From the NCBI RefSeq assembly GCF_026241195.1, contig NZ_JAPFQO010000002.1:1-64000 (forward strand): a DNA stretch of 64,000 nt. Direction: 5' to 3'. This document shows, piece by piece, positions 53,316-62,114 of this stretch (position 1 is the first letter of the stretch; every line of letters starts with the position of its first letter). The notes below the pieces were generated by a model that saw nothing but the letters and a program-made list of their open reading frames with translations, was not told the origin of the DNA and did not search any database. This stretch comes from Pontibacter anaerobius (lineage in GTDB: Bacteria > Bacteroidota > Bacteroidia > Cytophagales > Hymenobacteraceae). The position numbers and the translations under genes were made by a program.

Positions 53316-53469
53316 GGTACGAATAATTAAGAATTACTAATGATGAATGAACAATTAATTTAGAATGATGTATGACGACAATAGTTAAATGATTGCTGTA
53401 AACAGATTATAGAGCGAAACCACTTTATTACTCACTAAACAACAGTCATCATTCATTACTTATCATTCA

Positions 53470-54027
53470 TTAAAAGATAAGCGGCATCAGCAGAAAGGTG
53501 GTGATTAGACCTCCGATGAAAAAGCCGACCACAGCAATAAGCGATGGCAGCTGCAGGTTAGACAAGCCACTGATGGCGTGGCCTGAGGTACAACCACCCG
53601 CGTAACGCGCTCCGAACCCGATGGCAAAACCGCCAAGCAGCAGCACCAGGAATCCTTTTAGTGTAAATATTGCCTCCAGGCTAAAGATCTCCTCAGGCTG
53701 CAGGTCGTCCGGGGCTGAGAAGCCAAGTGCTGTCAGATCCTGAACAGTTGCCTGAGAGATATCAACCGGGGCGTTTCCGTTTAGGAACTGCGCTGAAATT
53801 AAACCTCCCAAAATGGCTCCTACCAGGAACAAGAGGTTCCATACCTGGCTGCGCCAGTCGAAATCGAAAAACTTTGCTGTTTTACCCGCACCGCATGCAG
53901 AGCAGATAGTACGCAGGTTGGCCGAGAAGCCAAAAGACTTACCGAAGAACAGCAGCACGACCATCACAAAGACAATCAGGAAGCCTGATACATACCATGG
54001 CCATGGCTGGCTAATGAATTCTAACAT
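53470..54027 (-). CDS. YeeE/YedE-family half-transporter (first of two)
   Basis: 185 residues, about five membrane helices. The family cysteine motif is [16 protein letters not shown]; the [15 protein letters not shown] segment adds two more cysteines. Together with the 137-residue partner it makes up what is a single protein in other bacteria. In the operon rhodanese-YeeE-YeeE, which has a CRP/FNR-type site in front. Confidence 0.85.
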   Translation of the reverse strand: MLEFISQPWPWYVSGFLIVFVMVVLLFFGKSFGFSANLRTICSACGAGKTAKFFDFDWRSQVWNLLFLVGAILGGLISAQFLNGNAPVDISQATVQDLTALGFSAPDDLQPEEIFSLEAIFTLKGFLVLLLGGFAIGFGARYAGGCTSGHAISGLSNLQLPSLIAVVGFFIGGLITTFLLMPLIF

Positions 54028-54131
54028 AATGTTTAAGTTAATGGTGTTGATAATGGTGGTAGTGTTGTAGTAGTAGCAGGCAAATAAGATGCATTTAGCC
54101 GCACCTTATCTGCACATGCATGTCAGAGCTG

Positions 54132-54458
54132 TTACCTAGGCCAGGCGCCAATACCTCCGGCCAGATTGTATACTTTAAAACCTTGGTCAGCCATCATTTT
54201 GCAGGCCGACCCGCTGCGGTTTCCGCTGCGGCAGAACAGGAAGTACTCCTTGTCTTTGTCCAGCGTCTTCAGCGCTGACTGAAACTGTGCGGAAGTAACA
54301 TCTATGTTCTGGGCTCCTTTGATGGTGCCCGCAGAAAACTCGCCTGGTGTTCTTACGTCCAGAAGCTTTGCCTTAGGCGTTGCTTCAAACTTCGTTTTAA
54401 AAGTTTTTCCGTCCAGGTCCTCATAGTTCTTTGGAGCGGATTTGAAAATATTGAACAT
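54132..54458 (-). CDS. Single-domain cytoplasmic rhodanese
   Basis: 108 residues. KLLDVRTPGEFSAGTIKGAQN and the active-site loop FCRSGNRSG with Cys76. No signal peptide. It probably accepts sulfane sulfur brought in by the YeeE/YedE pair encoded directly downstream, and transfers it to thiols. First gene of the operon; the operator at 54532-54547 lies about 82 nt upstream. Confidence 0.9.
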   Translation of the reverse strand: MFNIFKSAPKNYEDLDGKTFKTKFEATPKAKLLDVRTPGEFSAGTIKGAQNIDVTSAQFQSALKTLDKDKEYFLFCRSGNRSGSACKMMADQGFKVYNLAGGIGAWPR

Positions 54459-54531
54459 GACTTTGAATCTTTTACTAGTTTATACTTTAACTGATTACTG
54501 TACAAAGGTCGGAAAAGCATTACGCTGATTC

Positions 54532-54547
54532 AGTGACTTTAATCACG
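54532..54547. promoter_or_regulatory. CRP/FNR-type site AGTGA-N6-TCACG
   Basis: AGTGACTTTAATCACG, upstream of the rhodanese-YeeE-YeeE operon. It shares AGTGAC with the sites at 56147, 57123, 59740 and 63684. Confidence 0.65.
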
Positions 54548-54640
54548 CAGGTCTTAATATCCGGCACTAAGTACAGACAGGGAGTAAGGCAGTAGTCGGG
54601 GCTGCCCTATACTTGCAGGCAACCCCAACACAAACTGCTA

Positions 54641-56053
54641 TTACTTAAGGGTTGATGGGCAAACGAAAGCTGTTTTAGGTACGTTTGTCTCGGCAATCGC
54701 CTTGAAACCACCCTCTACGTTTACCAGTTTATCGAAACCTCTTGCCTTCAGGATAGACGCCGCAATCATAGAGCGGTAACCGCCAGCACAGTGCAGGTAC
54801 AGGTCCTCGTCTTTTGACAGCTCGGCCAGGTGCTCGTTCAGGTAGTCAAGCGGAGCGCTCTGGGCTGTCTCTACGTGCTCAGCCTGGTACTCGCTTGGCT
54901 TACGTACATCCACCACCTTCATTGTGCTGTTCTGCTCGTAACGCTTGGCAAACTCCTCAGCAGAGATCGACTGGATAGTGTCTACTTCCTGACCAGCATC
55001 TTTCCAGCTCTGGAAACCACCTTTCAGGAAGCCGATAGCATTATCGTATCCTACGCGTGCCAGTCTGGTTACCACTTCTTCTTCACGGCCCTGGTCGGCA
55101 ACGATCAGGATCGGCTGCTGGATGTCCGGGATAAGGGCTCCCACCCATGGGGCGAAGTTGCCGTCAATTCCGATGCTCACGGAGTTCGGGATGAAGCCTT
55201 TTGTGAAATCTTCCGGCTTGCGGGTATCCAGTACCAGTGCGCCGGTTTCATTAGCAGCCGCCTCAAATGCCTCCGGAGAAAGCTCCTGCAGGCCCTGGGC
55301 CATCACGTCGTCAATGCTGGCATAGCCTTCCTTGTTCATCTTCACGTTCAACGGAAAGTATCCCGGAGGAGGAAGCAGGCCTTCTGTCACCTCTTTCACG
55401 AATTCTTCCTTCGTCATGTCGGCTCTCAGGGCGTAGTTGTTCTTTTTCTGGTTGCCCAGCAGGTCGGTTGTCTCCTTGCTCATATTCTTACCGCAGGCAG
55501 AACCGGCACCGTGAGCCGGGTAAACGATCACGTCATCAGCCAAAGGCATGATCTTGGTGCGCAGCGAATCGTACAGGTGCTCAGCTAGTTGCTCTTCGGT
55601 CAGGTCAGACTTCACCGCCAAGTCCGGACGGCCAACATCACCGATAAACAGGGTGTCGCCGGAGAAGATACCGTAATCCTTACCATTCTCATCCTTCAGC
55701 AGGTAAGTGGTAGATTCCATGGTATGGCCAGGTGTGTGCAGCACCTTAATAGTCACGTCACCCACTTTCAGTTCCTCGCCGTCTTTAGCGATGTGCGCCT
55801 CAAAGGTTGGCTGTGCATTCGGGCCGAAAACAATCTTTGCGCCAGTAGCTTTTGCCAGATCCACGTGGCCAGATACGAAATCAGCATGGAAGTGCGTCTC
55901 TAAAACATACTTGATCTTAGCGCTATCCTTCTCTGCTTTCTCCAGGTATGGTTTTATCTCGCGAAGCGGGTCAATGATTACGGCCTCGCCATTGCTCTCG
56001 ATGTAGTAAGCGCCTTGTGCCAGGCAGCCGGTATAGATCTGTTCTACTTTCAT
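54641..56053 (-). CDS. MBL-fold persulfide dioxygenase-type protein with two rhodanese domains
   Basis: 470 residues. The metallo-beta-lactamase iron site is ETHFHADFVSGH (His54, His56, Asp58, His63) with LHTPGHTMEST and FSGDTLFIGDVGRPDL following, as in ETHE1-type persulfide dioxygenases. The first rhodanese domain lacks its cysteine (IVADQGREEE in place of the loop); the second has LYLHCAGGYRS with Cys422. It would oxidise glutathione-type persulfide to sulfite. A CRP/FNR-type site lies about 100 nt upstream. Confidence 0.88.
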   Translation of the reverse strand: MKVEQIYTGCLAQGAYYIESNGEAVIIDPLREIKPYLEKAEKDSAKIKYVLETHFHADFVSGHVDLAKATGAKIVFGPNAQPTFEAHIAKDGEELKVGDVTIKVLHTPGHTMESTTYLLKDENGKDYGIFSGDTLFIGDVGRPDLAVKSDLTEEQLAEHLYDSLRTKIMPLADDVIVYPAHGAGSACGKNMSKETTDLLGNQKKNNYALRADMTKEEFVKEVTEGLLPPPGYFPLNVKMNKEGYASIDDVMAQGLQELSPEAFEAAANETGALVLDTRKPEDFTKGFIPNSVSIGIDGNFAPWVGALIPDIQQPILIVADQGREEEVVTRLARVGYDNAIGFLKGGFQSWKDAGQEVDTIQSISAEEFAKRYEQNSTMKVVDVRKPSEYQAEHVETAQSAPLDYLNEHLAELSKDEDLYLHCAGGYRSMIAASILKARGFDKLVNVEGGFKAIAETNVPKTAFVCPSTLK

Positions 56054-56146
56054 GGTTATTGGGTTTTAGTAATTTAAGCTCCTATAATTTGTGTCGTCCT
56101 AATGCTGGATGACAATACAAATATCGTAAGATTATCAGCCCTTATC

Positions 56147-56162
56147 AGTGACTTTGGTCACC
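56147..56162. promoter_or_regulatory. CRP/FNR-type site AGTGA-N6-TCACC
   Basis: AGTGACTTTGGTCACC between the TauE stop and the MBL-rhodanese start, centred about 102 nt before the latter. Confidence 0.65.
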
Positions 56163-56173
56163 TAGGGATATTT

Positions 56174-57034
56174 TTAGAAGAAAAGTTCTTTTGCGAAGAT
56201 GTAAAGACCCATCAGCAGCACGAACCATCCAAAAGAAGTCTTCAGTTTATCTGCATGGATCTTGGTTGACAGGAAAGACCCGATGAAGATGCCTGCAATG
56301 GAGATGGTAGAGAAGATCGCCAGGAACAGCCAGTTGATCTCATAGTTGTAAATGTCGCCAATGAAGCCGAACAGCGACTTAACCGCAATAATCAGCAGGG
56401 AGGTACCCACGGCCATTTTCATATCGAGTTTACTGAACAGCACCAGCGCCGGGATAATCAGGAATCCGCCACCTGCACCAACCAGACCCGTTAGCGTACC
56501 AACTACTACGCCTTCAGCCAGAATGCCGCCATAGTTGAATTTTGGCTTCGGGTGCGGAGCATTCGGGTTCTCGTGCTCTACGTCAAGCTCTGTGTCGATA
56601 TTCTCGTCTACAGGTTCGGCCGGGTCAGCAGGCGTTTCTTTTTTCTTCTTGATCATGCTGATAGAGGCAAACACCATAAGGCCGGCAAACAGCAGCATAA
56701 GCAGTACGCCCTTGGTTACCACCAGGTCACCCACCGTGAACAGATTGTCAGGTATGGCTGGTACAATGTAGCGCCGGGTAACGTAAACGGCCACAATAGA
56801 TGGCAAACCGAATACCACGGCTGTTTTAAGGCTTACCAACCCTTTTTTGTAAAACTTATATGAACCTACCAAACTTGTAAGGCCCACAATAAATAGCGAG
56901 TAAGCGGTAGAAATTACCGGGCTTAGCCCTATGAGGTAAACCAATACCGGCACCGTAAGGATAGAGCCGCCACCGCCAATTAAGCCCAGCGAAAGTCCAA
57001 TCATCAAGGCTGCAATATATCCAAGTATTTCCAT
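56174..57034 (-). CDS. TauE/SafE-family sulfite exporter-like permease
   Basis: 286 residues from the ATG at 57034; the frame to 57112 adds a region without homology. About eight membrane helices in two related halves, each with a Gly-rich motif (LGLIGGGGSILTVPVLVYLIG and LTGLVGAGGGFLIIPALVLF). A charged loop (KKKKETPADPAEP..) joins them. Likely exports sulfite made by the persulfide dioxygenase next to it. A CRP/FNR-type site lies about 97 nt upstream. Confidence 0.87.
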   Translation of the reverse strand: MEILGYIAALMIGLSLGLIGGGGSILTVPVLVYLIGLSPVISTAYSLFIVGLTSLVGSYKFYKKGLVSLKTAVVFGLPSIVAVYVTRRYIVPAIPDNLFTVGDLVVTKGVLLMLLFAGLMVFASISMIKKKKETPADPAEPVDENIDTELDVEHENPNAPHPKPKFNYGGILAEGVVVGTLTGLVGAGGGFLIIPALVLFSKLDMKMAVGTSLLIIAVKSLFGFIGDIYNYEINWLFLAIFSTISIAGIFIGSFLSTKIHADKLKTSFGWFVLLMGLYIFAKELFF

Positions 57035-57122
57035 TGATAGTTTGTGTTTTAGTGTGTTGTTAAGTGATACGAGTGTATTAGTTTTTACTGATACAAAAGT
57101 ATATAATGGCAAAAGGAGATAC

Positions 57123-57138
57123 AGTGACTATTATCACA
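57123..57138. promoter_or_regulatory. CRP/FNR-type site AGTGA-N6-TCACA
   Basis: AGTGACTATTATCACA, one base from the canonical consensus, about 97 nt upstream of the TauE-type gene. Confidence 0.68.
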
Positions 57139-57281
57139 GAGGGCGATTTTTAGGTAAAGTTTACCGGATGAGATAAACCTTGTGGGTGGGTGTAAGTAGC
57201 TAAATAGTAGGGTTTTTGCGTTAGCAGTACGGATGGGTAAAATGGCCGCTGAGTATAAAGATAATTACTATATATTAATCT

Positions 57282-57328
57282 GTTTCCCCCGCTGGCACTT
57301 TCATAAAGTATTCGCCAGCGGAGGAAAC
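57282..57328. repeat. Long imperfect hairpin downstream of the Crp/Fnr gene
   Basis: 57282-57296 pairs with 57314-57328 over 15 positions with one mismatch (GTTTCC.CCGCTGGC/GCCAGCGG.GGAAAC). It may terminate the Crp/Fnr gene transcript, although it is about 120 nt from that stop and has no clear T run. Confidence 0.4.
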
Positions 57329-57447
57329 GGATTTTCGTCTGACCCAAAGCATAAATCGGGAAGCGAAACCTGCAGCAAGCTTTGTGTACTTGCTGCATCT
57401 GCCTAAAGTATAATTTGGGGAGGCGCAAGCTGCTGCGCGTGGGAAGG

Positions 57448-58095
57448 CTATACTACGTCCAGGTCGTGCACCTCTATGTAGTTACGGTGCAGGGTGATGG
57501 CGCCGGTTTGCTCAAGCTTTTTGAGCAGCCTGGAAATTACCTCGCGGGAGCTGTTCAGTTCATCGGCAATTTGCTGGTGAGAAAGCCTTACCTCTTTGCC
57601 GCTTACCTTTACGTGGCGCTTCAGGTAGAACAGCAGGCGCTCGTCGAGCCCTTTAAAGGCAACACTGTCCAGGGTTTGCAGTAGCTCCTCGAAGCGCTGC
57701 CGGTAAGAGGCTATCACGAAGTTATGCCAGGTCTTATACTTGCCCAGCCACATTTCGGACAGGTGAGACGGCACAAGTATGACTTCGGACCTGGTTACGG
57801 CTTTGGCTTTTATCTGGCTTTGCTCGTTTCGGGCGGTGCACATCATGGACAGGGCACAGGCGCTGCCGGGCTCCAGGTAGTACATCAGGAATTCATTCCC
57901 TTCGTCATCTTCCCGGTATACTTTCAGAAGGCCGCTGAGCAGCAAAATCGTTGATTTGATGTATTGGCCGGTGCGCATCGCCTCTTCGCCTTCCTCTACC
58001 TCTTTTAAGGTGCTTTGCGCCAGGAGCTCGTCCAGCAGGGGTTGCTCTAGTTGAGGAAACTGTTTCAGTACGATTTCTTTATCCAGAATTTCCAT
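57448..58095 (-). CDS. Crp/Fnr-family transcriptional regulator
   Basis: 215 residues: cyclic-nucleotide-binding-type beta-roll (30-115), dimer helix and a C-terminal winged helix (LSHQQIADELNSSREVISRL, about 169-188). Cys80 and Cys86 (SACALSMMCTA) lie in the sensor domain; there is no Fnr-type iron-sulfur cysteine cluster. The gene lies inside the sulfur block whose promoters carry seven CRP/FNR-type palindromes, so it is the obvious candidate for their regulator. A thiol-based signal such as persulfide is plausible but unproven. Confidence 0.85.
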   Translation of the reverse strand: MEILDKEIVLKQFPQLEQPLLDELLAQSTLKEVEEGEEAMRTGQYIKSTILLLSGLLKVYREDDEGNEFLMYYLEPGSACALSMMCTARNEQSQIKAKAVTRSEVILVPSHLSEMWLGKYKTWHNFVIASYRQRFEELLQTLDSVAFKGLDERLLFYLKRHVKVSGKEVRLSHQQIADELNSSREVISRLLKKLEQTGAITLHRNYIEVHDLDVV

Positions 58096-58200
58096 AGTAG
58101 TATGTTCAGTGGGTTCAGTTAGTGGATGATAGGATGATATTATTAAAGTATACTGTTGTGTTTACTATTGAATACGAAAGATACGCATTTAAATAAAAAA

Positions 58201-58230
58201 CCAGTGCGGGCACAAAGGCACCCGCACTGG
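58201..58230 (-). terminator. Rho-independent terminator of the second MBL-rhodanese gene
   Basis: CCAGTGCGGG/CCCGCACTGG (58201-58210/58221-58230), followed on the minus strand by TTTTTTATTT. Confidence 0.88.
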
Positions 58231-58252
58231 CAATTTGGTTTGTTTATACTTG

Positions 58253-59599
58253 CTACTGGCCGTTTTTGAAGTCGTTCACGGCTTCGCTAAGGTCCAGCAC
58301 TTTTACATCCGGAAGGGCGGCCTCTACAATGCTGCTGCCTGCTGCAGAGCGGTAACCACCGGCGCAATGCACCACCACTGGCTTGTCTTTCGGTATTTCA
58401 TTAGCGCGCTCACGCAGTTCCGGCAGCGGAATGTTAATGGCCTTATCGAAGAATTTGCCACCCTTCACCTCCGACGCATTTCGGATATCCACGATGGTAT
58501 AGTCCCCCTGGTGCTGTTTAAACTCCTCCACATCAATCTGTGGGGATTTCACATCAGCCGCTGCATCCATCACAAAGGCACCCTTGATCAGGAGCTCGTA
58601 ACCGATCTTGGCGGCTTTGGTGATCAGTTCAGAGAGTTCTTCCTCGCTTTCGGCCACCAGGTAGTAGCTCTCGCTTGGGCCAACTATACTTCCCAGCCAA
58701 GTTTCGAATTTACCACCGTTCTGTATGTTGATGGCTCCCTGGTAGTGGCCTTTCTTGAAGGTGCTCTCGCTGCGGGCGTCTACCACGATGGCGCTACCCT
58801 CCGGCTTAAAGTTTTTCTCCAGCCTGGCAACGCCTTTTATACTTTGCTGGTAGGAGGGGGCACCCTGTTTGTTCAGGCCCACATCATAGCCAAAGTACTT
58901 CGGTATAAATGGCTGGTCTTCGGTCAGGATTTTCACGAATTCGTCCTCGCTCATATCCTGCAGAGCGTAGTTGCTGCGCTTCTCGGCTCCGATGGTGCTG
59001 CTGTTGGCCTCGCTCAGGCCTTTACCGCACAGGGTGCCTGCACCGTGCGCCGGGTAAACCGTTACGTCATCATCCAGCTTCATGAGCTTCTCGCGGGTGC
59101 TTTGGTACATCTGGCGGGCCAGTTCCTCGCGCTTAGCAGTGATGTTACCGGCACTCTCGCGTAAATCCGGGCGGCCCACATCCCCGATGAACAAGGTATC
59201 ACCGGTAAATACAGCTACATCCTTACCCTCATGCTCCGCCACGATGCTGATGCCATCCGGCGAGTGGCCCGGGGTGTGTATCGATCTGAAGGTTACTTCG
59301 CCGATTTGTAGTGTATCACCCTCGTCAAAAGCCTTATGCGGGTAGTCGGCGCCAACCAGGCTGTGGGCATAAATCGTGGCGCCTGTTTTTTCGTGTATCT
59401 CTAGGTGCGAACTTACAAAGTCTGCGTGTGGGTGCGTTTCAATCACACCTACAATCTTGGCGTTGTTGTCCTGTGCATAATCGTAATACGGCTGCGGATC
59501 GCGGGCTGGGTCTACCAGCACCACTTCTTTGTTCTCTTCACTAAGTATGGCATAAGAGTAATGCGCTAGTCCTTTGTCTTCAAACTGTTTTATCTTCAT
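58253..59599 (-). CDS. MBL-fold persulfide dioxygenase-type protein with rhodanese domains (paralogue)
   Basis: 448 residues with the same plan as the protein at 54641-56053: iron site ETHPHADFVSSH (His56, His58, Asp60, His65), HTPGHSPDGIS, FTGDTLFIGDVGRPDL, an inactive first rhodanese (LVAESEEELS) and an active second one (VVVHCAGGYRS, Cys412). The start ATG is at 59599. A CRP/FNR-type site lies about 149 nt upstream. The two paralogues differ enough to suggest an old duplication or different acceptors. Confidence 0.88.
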   Translation of the reverse strand: MKIKQFEDKGLAHYSYAILSEENKEVVLVDPARDPQPYYDYAQDNNAKIVGVIETHPHADFVSSHLEIHEKTGATIYAHSLVGADYPHKAFDEGDTLQIGEVTFRSIHTPGHSPDGISIVAEHEGKDVAVFTGDTLFIGDVGRPDLRESAGNITAKREELARQMYQSTREKLMKLDDDVTVYPAHGAGTLCGKGLSEANSSTIGAEKRSNYALQDMSEDEFVKILTEDQPFIPKYFGYDVGLNKQGAPSYQQSIKGVARLEKNFKPEGSAIVVDARSESTFKKGHYQGAINIQNGGKFETWLGSIVGPSESYYLVAESEEELSELITKAAKIGYELLIKGAFVMDAAADVKSPQIDVEEFKQHQGDYTIVDIRNASEVKGGKFFDKAINIPLPELRERANEIPKDKPVVVHCAGGYRSAAGSSIVEAALPDVKVLDLSEAVNDFKNGQ

Positions 59600-59739
59600 G
59601 GTTCAGTTTTTTGATTTATTGATCTATAATACTCTGCAGGAAAGCATCGTGTTTTGTTCCTGCTCACAAACCTGAGCAGGTATTAAAGATACTTTCCTAA
59701 TTTGTATATACAAAGATAAGTTTCTAAACTGCTGTACTC

Positions 59740-59755
59740 AGTGACCTAAGTCACA
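59740..59755. promoter_or_regulatory. CRP/FNR-type site AGTGA-N6-TCACA
   Basis: AGTGACCTAAGTCACA in the gap between the SQR stop and the second MBL-rhodanese gene. Confidence 0.68.
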
Positions 59756-59766
59756 TTGGCAGCACA

Positions 59767-61032
59767 TTACATAATGCCTTTCAGCATGAGGTTCCAGTAC
59801 ATCCAGGGTAACCCATACTTCTTCAGCAGCCACATACTCCACTGCTCTTTGGTGGTATCTACAAACTTACTTATCAGCGGGTCGCTGTCGCGGAGATTAT
59901 CATACTTGAACTCGGCCAGCACCATTTTGCCGTAACCGGTAATAAAAGGGCAGGAGGAGTATCCTCCGTACTGCAGTTCCGGCTGCTTTTCCTGGTTTAT
60001 CTGGGCCAGCAGGTGTGCCGCCACGACAGGAGCCTGCTTCCGTACGGCTGCCCCGGTTTTAGCGGTTGGAAGGGCGGCAATATCTCCCAGTCCATAGATG
60101 TTGGGGTAGCGCTTGTGCTGCAGGGTATGGATGTCCACATCGAGCCAGCCTTTGTTACCTCCTTCCTCGGTCACCGCCAACTTAGGGTTGTTGCGGATTA
60201 CATCCGGGGCTACGTGTGGCGGGGCCAGGTGCAGCATGCCGTAGGGTATCACCACAGTGTCAGGGCCTTCTTCACGTTCATGCAACTTCTCATCGGGTGT
60301 AAAGGGAGGGGCATCAGGTTGGGTGCGTTTGTAGTGAATTTCGCTGCGCTCGCCATCTATTTTGATGGGGGCATAAAAAGTCCTGACGATGATGTCTTTC
60401 CGCTCTATCACCCCTTGCAGTGTGGCCAGGAATTCCTTCACGCCAAATACCGTGGAGCCGGGTGTGGCGAAGATAACCTCGCTTTTATCCCGCACGCCTG
60501 TTTTCCGGAAATAGTCATCGGCCAGGTACATGATCTTTTGGGGTGCCCCACCGCACTTGATCGGCGTGGTTGGCTGGGTGAAAACCGCGTTCCCGCCCTT
60601 AAAGTTAAGCAGCACATTCCAGGTTTTGCGCGGGTCGATGTAGTTGCTGCACACATTGGGCTGCTGCATTGCCTCGGCCAGTCCCTCAATGGCTTCCAAA
60701 TCATACTTTGCGCCTGGTGCCACCACGAGATAATCATAGGTGTACTCTCCGCTTGTTTCGGTGCGAACCATATGCTCATCCGGAAGTATGTCTACGGCTT
60801 TATCCTGTATCCAATCCACGCCTTCGGGGATAACAGATGCCTCCTCGCGGCGGGTATCCACGTAGTCAAAAGTGCCGGCGCCAACCAATGTCCAGGCGGG
60901 CTGGTACCAGTGACTTTGGGAAGGCTCTATAATGGCGATGCGCAGGTGCTTTTGCTCGCGATGCAGCTTGGCCGAGAGCATGATGCCTGCCGTGCCTCCG
61001 CCAATTACTAATACCTGATAATGCGTATACAT
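59767..61032 (-). CDS. sqr: Sulfide:quinone oxidoreductase (SQRDL-like)
   Basis: 421 residues. FAD-binding VLVIGGGTAGI (8-18) and YGLGDIAALPTAKTGAAV (313-330); the redox cysteines are Cys160 (PIKCGGAPQKIMYL) and Cys361 (YSSCPF), with a third at 128. The KCGGAPQK motif matches the mitochondrial-type (type II) SQR group. The enzyme oxidises sulfide to persulfide and passes electrons to quinone, feeding the MBL-rhodanese proteins. The C-terminal WSMWLLKKYGLPWMYW is the amphipathic membrane-binding tail. Confidence 0.87.
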   Translation of the reverse strand: MYTHYQVLVIGGGTAGIMLSAKLHREQKHLRIAIIEPSQSHWYQPAWTLVGAGTFDYVDTRREEASVIPEGVDWIQDKAVDILPDEHMVRTETSGEYTYDYLVVAPGAKYDLEAIEGLAEAMQQPNVCSNYIDPRKTWNVLLNFKGGNAVFTQPTTPIKCGGAPQKIMYLADDYFRKTGVRDKSEVIFATPGSTVFGVKEFLATLQGVIERKDIIVRTFYAPIKIDGERSEIHYKRTQPDAPPFTPDEKLHEREEGPDTVVIPYGMLHLAPPHVAPDVIRNNPKLAVTEEGGNKGWLDVDIHTLQHKRYPNIYGLGDIAALPTAKTGAAVRKQAPVVAAHLLAQINQEKQPELQYGGYSSCPFITGYGKMVLAEFKYDNLRDSDPLISKFVDTTKEQWSMWLLKKYGLPWMYWNLMLKGIM

Positions 61033-61146
61033 AAGCTTGCTGTTAGGTTAGGAGCTATTCCTTAGTTCACTTTTAAAGTATAAATTCAAACCTGCTGGCT
61101 TTTATGCGTTCTCCGGTTTGTTTGCCAACTAACGTACGGCCACAGG

Positions 61147-61794
61147 TTAGAGGTTTTTCTTAGCCAGGTAGAAGTCTACCATCTCCAGGTCGCTGTTCAC
61201 GCGCTCATCCAGGGCATCCAGGCTTTTCGGTGGCGGTACAATTACCTTGTCGCCAGGTTGCCAGTTCAGCGGCAGCGCTACCTGGTTTTCTGATGCTGTC
61301 TGCAGCGCCACCAACACCCGTTTAATCTCCTCCATGTTGCGACCCACGTTCAGGGGATAGTACATAATCAGGCGGATAATGCCTTCGGGGTCTATAATGA
61401 AAACGGCGCGCACGGCGGCAGTCTCGCTCTCACCGGGCTGCAGCATGCCGTAAAGCTTGGCCACTTTCATGTCAATGTCGGCGATGATCGGGAATTTGAA
61501 GTAGACGCCTGTTTTCTCGCGCACATTTTGGACCCAGGCAATGTGCGAGTGGATGCTGTCGATGCTCAGACCGATGAGCTTAGTATTGTGTTTGGCGAAA
61601 AACTCGTCCTGCTCCTGTGCAAAGCCGCTCAGCTCGGTGGTGCAGACTGGGGTGAAGTCGGCAGGGTGCGAGAAAAGGATGACCCAACTGCCTTTGTTAT
61701 AATCAGAAAATCTCAGATGCCCGGTTGTTGTGTTTGCCTCAAAATCCGGGGCTTTGTCGCCTATCCTGGGCATCGTGTTTACTGTTTCTTCCAT
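61147..61794 (-). CDS. 1-Cys-type peroxiredoxin (Prx6-like)
   Basis: 215 residues. The peroxidatic loop is HPADFTPVCTTE; the long C-terminal domain (LPLNWQPGDKVIVPPPKSLDAL) is that of the Prx6 group. It reduces hydroperoxides using an external thiol. It is 114 nt upstream of the SQR gene in the same direction and may be cotranscribed, protecting against oxidant or polysulfide by-products. Confidence 0.92.
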   Translation of the reverse strand: MEETVNTMPRIGDKAPDFEANTTTGHLRFSDYNKGSWVILFSHPADFTPVCTTELSGFAQEQDEFFAKHNTKLIGLSIDSIHSHIAWVQNVREKTGVYFKFPIIADIDMKVAKLYGMLQPGESETAAVRAVFIIDPEGIIRLIMYYPLNVGRNMEEIKRVLVALQTASENQVALPLNWQPGDKVIVPPPKSLDALDERVNSDLEMVDFYLAKKNL

Positions 61795-62042
61795 ACCTGG
61801 TTTTATATGTTACACTTGATGAAATCTATACTTTATCCTGTAGCAGTAGCTTAAAGTTATACCTTAAAGTCGTTGTATACGAGCCATTTAGTATTTTAGC
61901 TGTTGAAGAAAGAATGATATTGGTCAACTTCTGGAGTGATGGATTAAGGTGAAGTATAAAGGTTGGCGGGAAGTATGGCTTGGCGTAAACTGTACGCGAA
62001 AAACAGGCTTTTTGGCATAGTTGCGCATTATGCTTCAAATGA

Positions 62043-62088
62043 AAAGCTGCAGCAGCCTACTCGAAAGAGAGGAGGCTGCTGCAGCTTT
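62043..62088 (-). terminator. Strong hairpin terminator after the Usp gene
   Basis: A perfect 16-bp stem (62043-62058/62073-62088) just past the universal-stress-protein stop codon. The T run on the minus strand is weak. Confidence 0.7.
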
Positions 62089-62114
62089 GACACGACGCCC
62101 CCTGAGTACCTTTA

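Larger units (their letters stand above)
57035..57447. other. Intergenic region with operator and hairpin
   Basis: The minus-strand frame at 57150-57428 shows no family features and is probably spurious. The real contents are the operator at 57123-57138 and the hairpin at 57282-57328. Confidence 0.5.

Noticed and set aside
53316-53469. AT-rich spacer with ATTCATCATT-type direct and inverted repeats
   Set aside because: Simple sequence with no stable stem or gene; an ordinary spacer within the YeeE operon.
57150-57428. Minus-strand frame of 92 codons
   Set aside because: No family, low-complexity aromatic/basic composition, and it spans the 57282-57328 hairpin.
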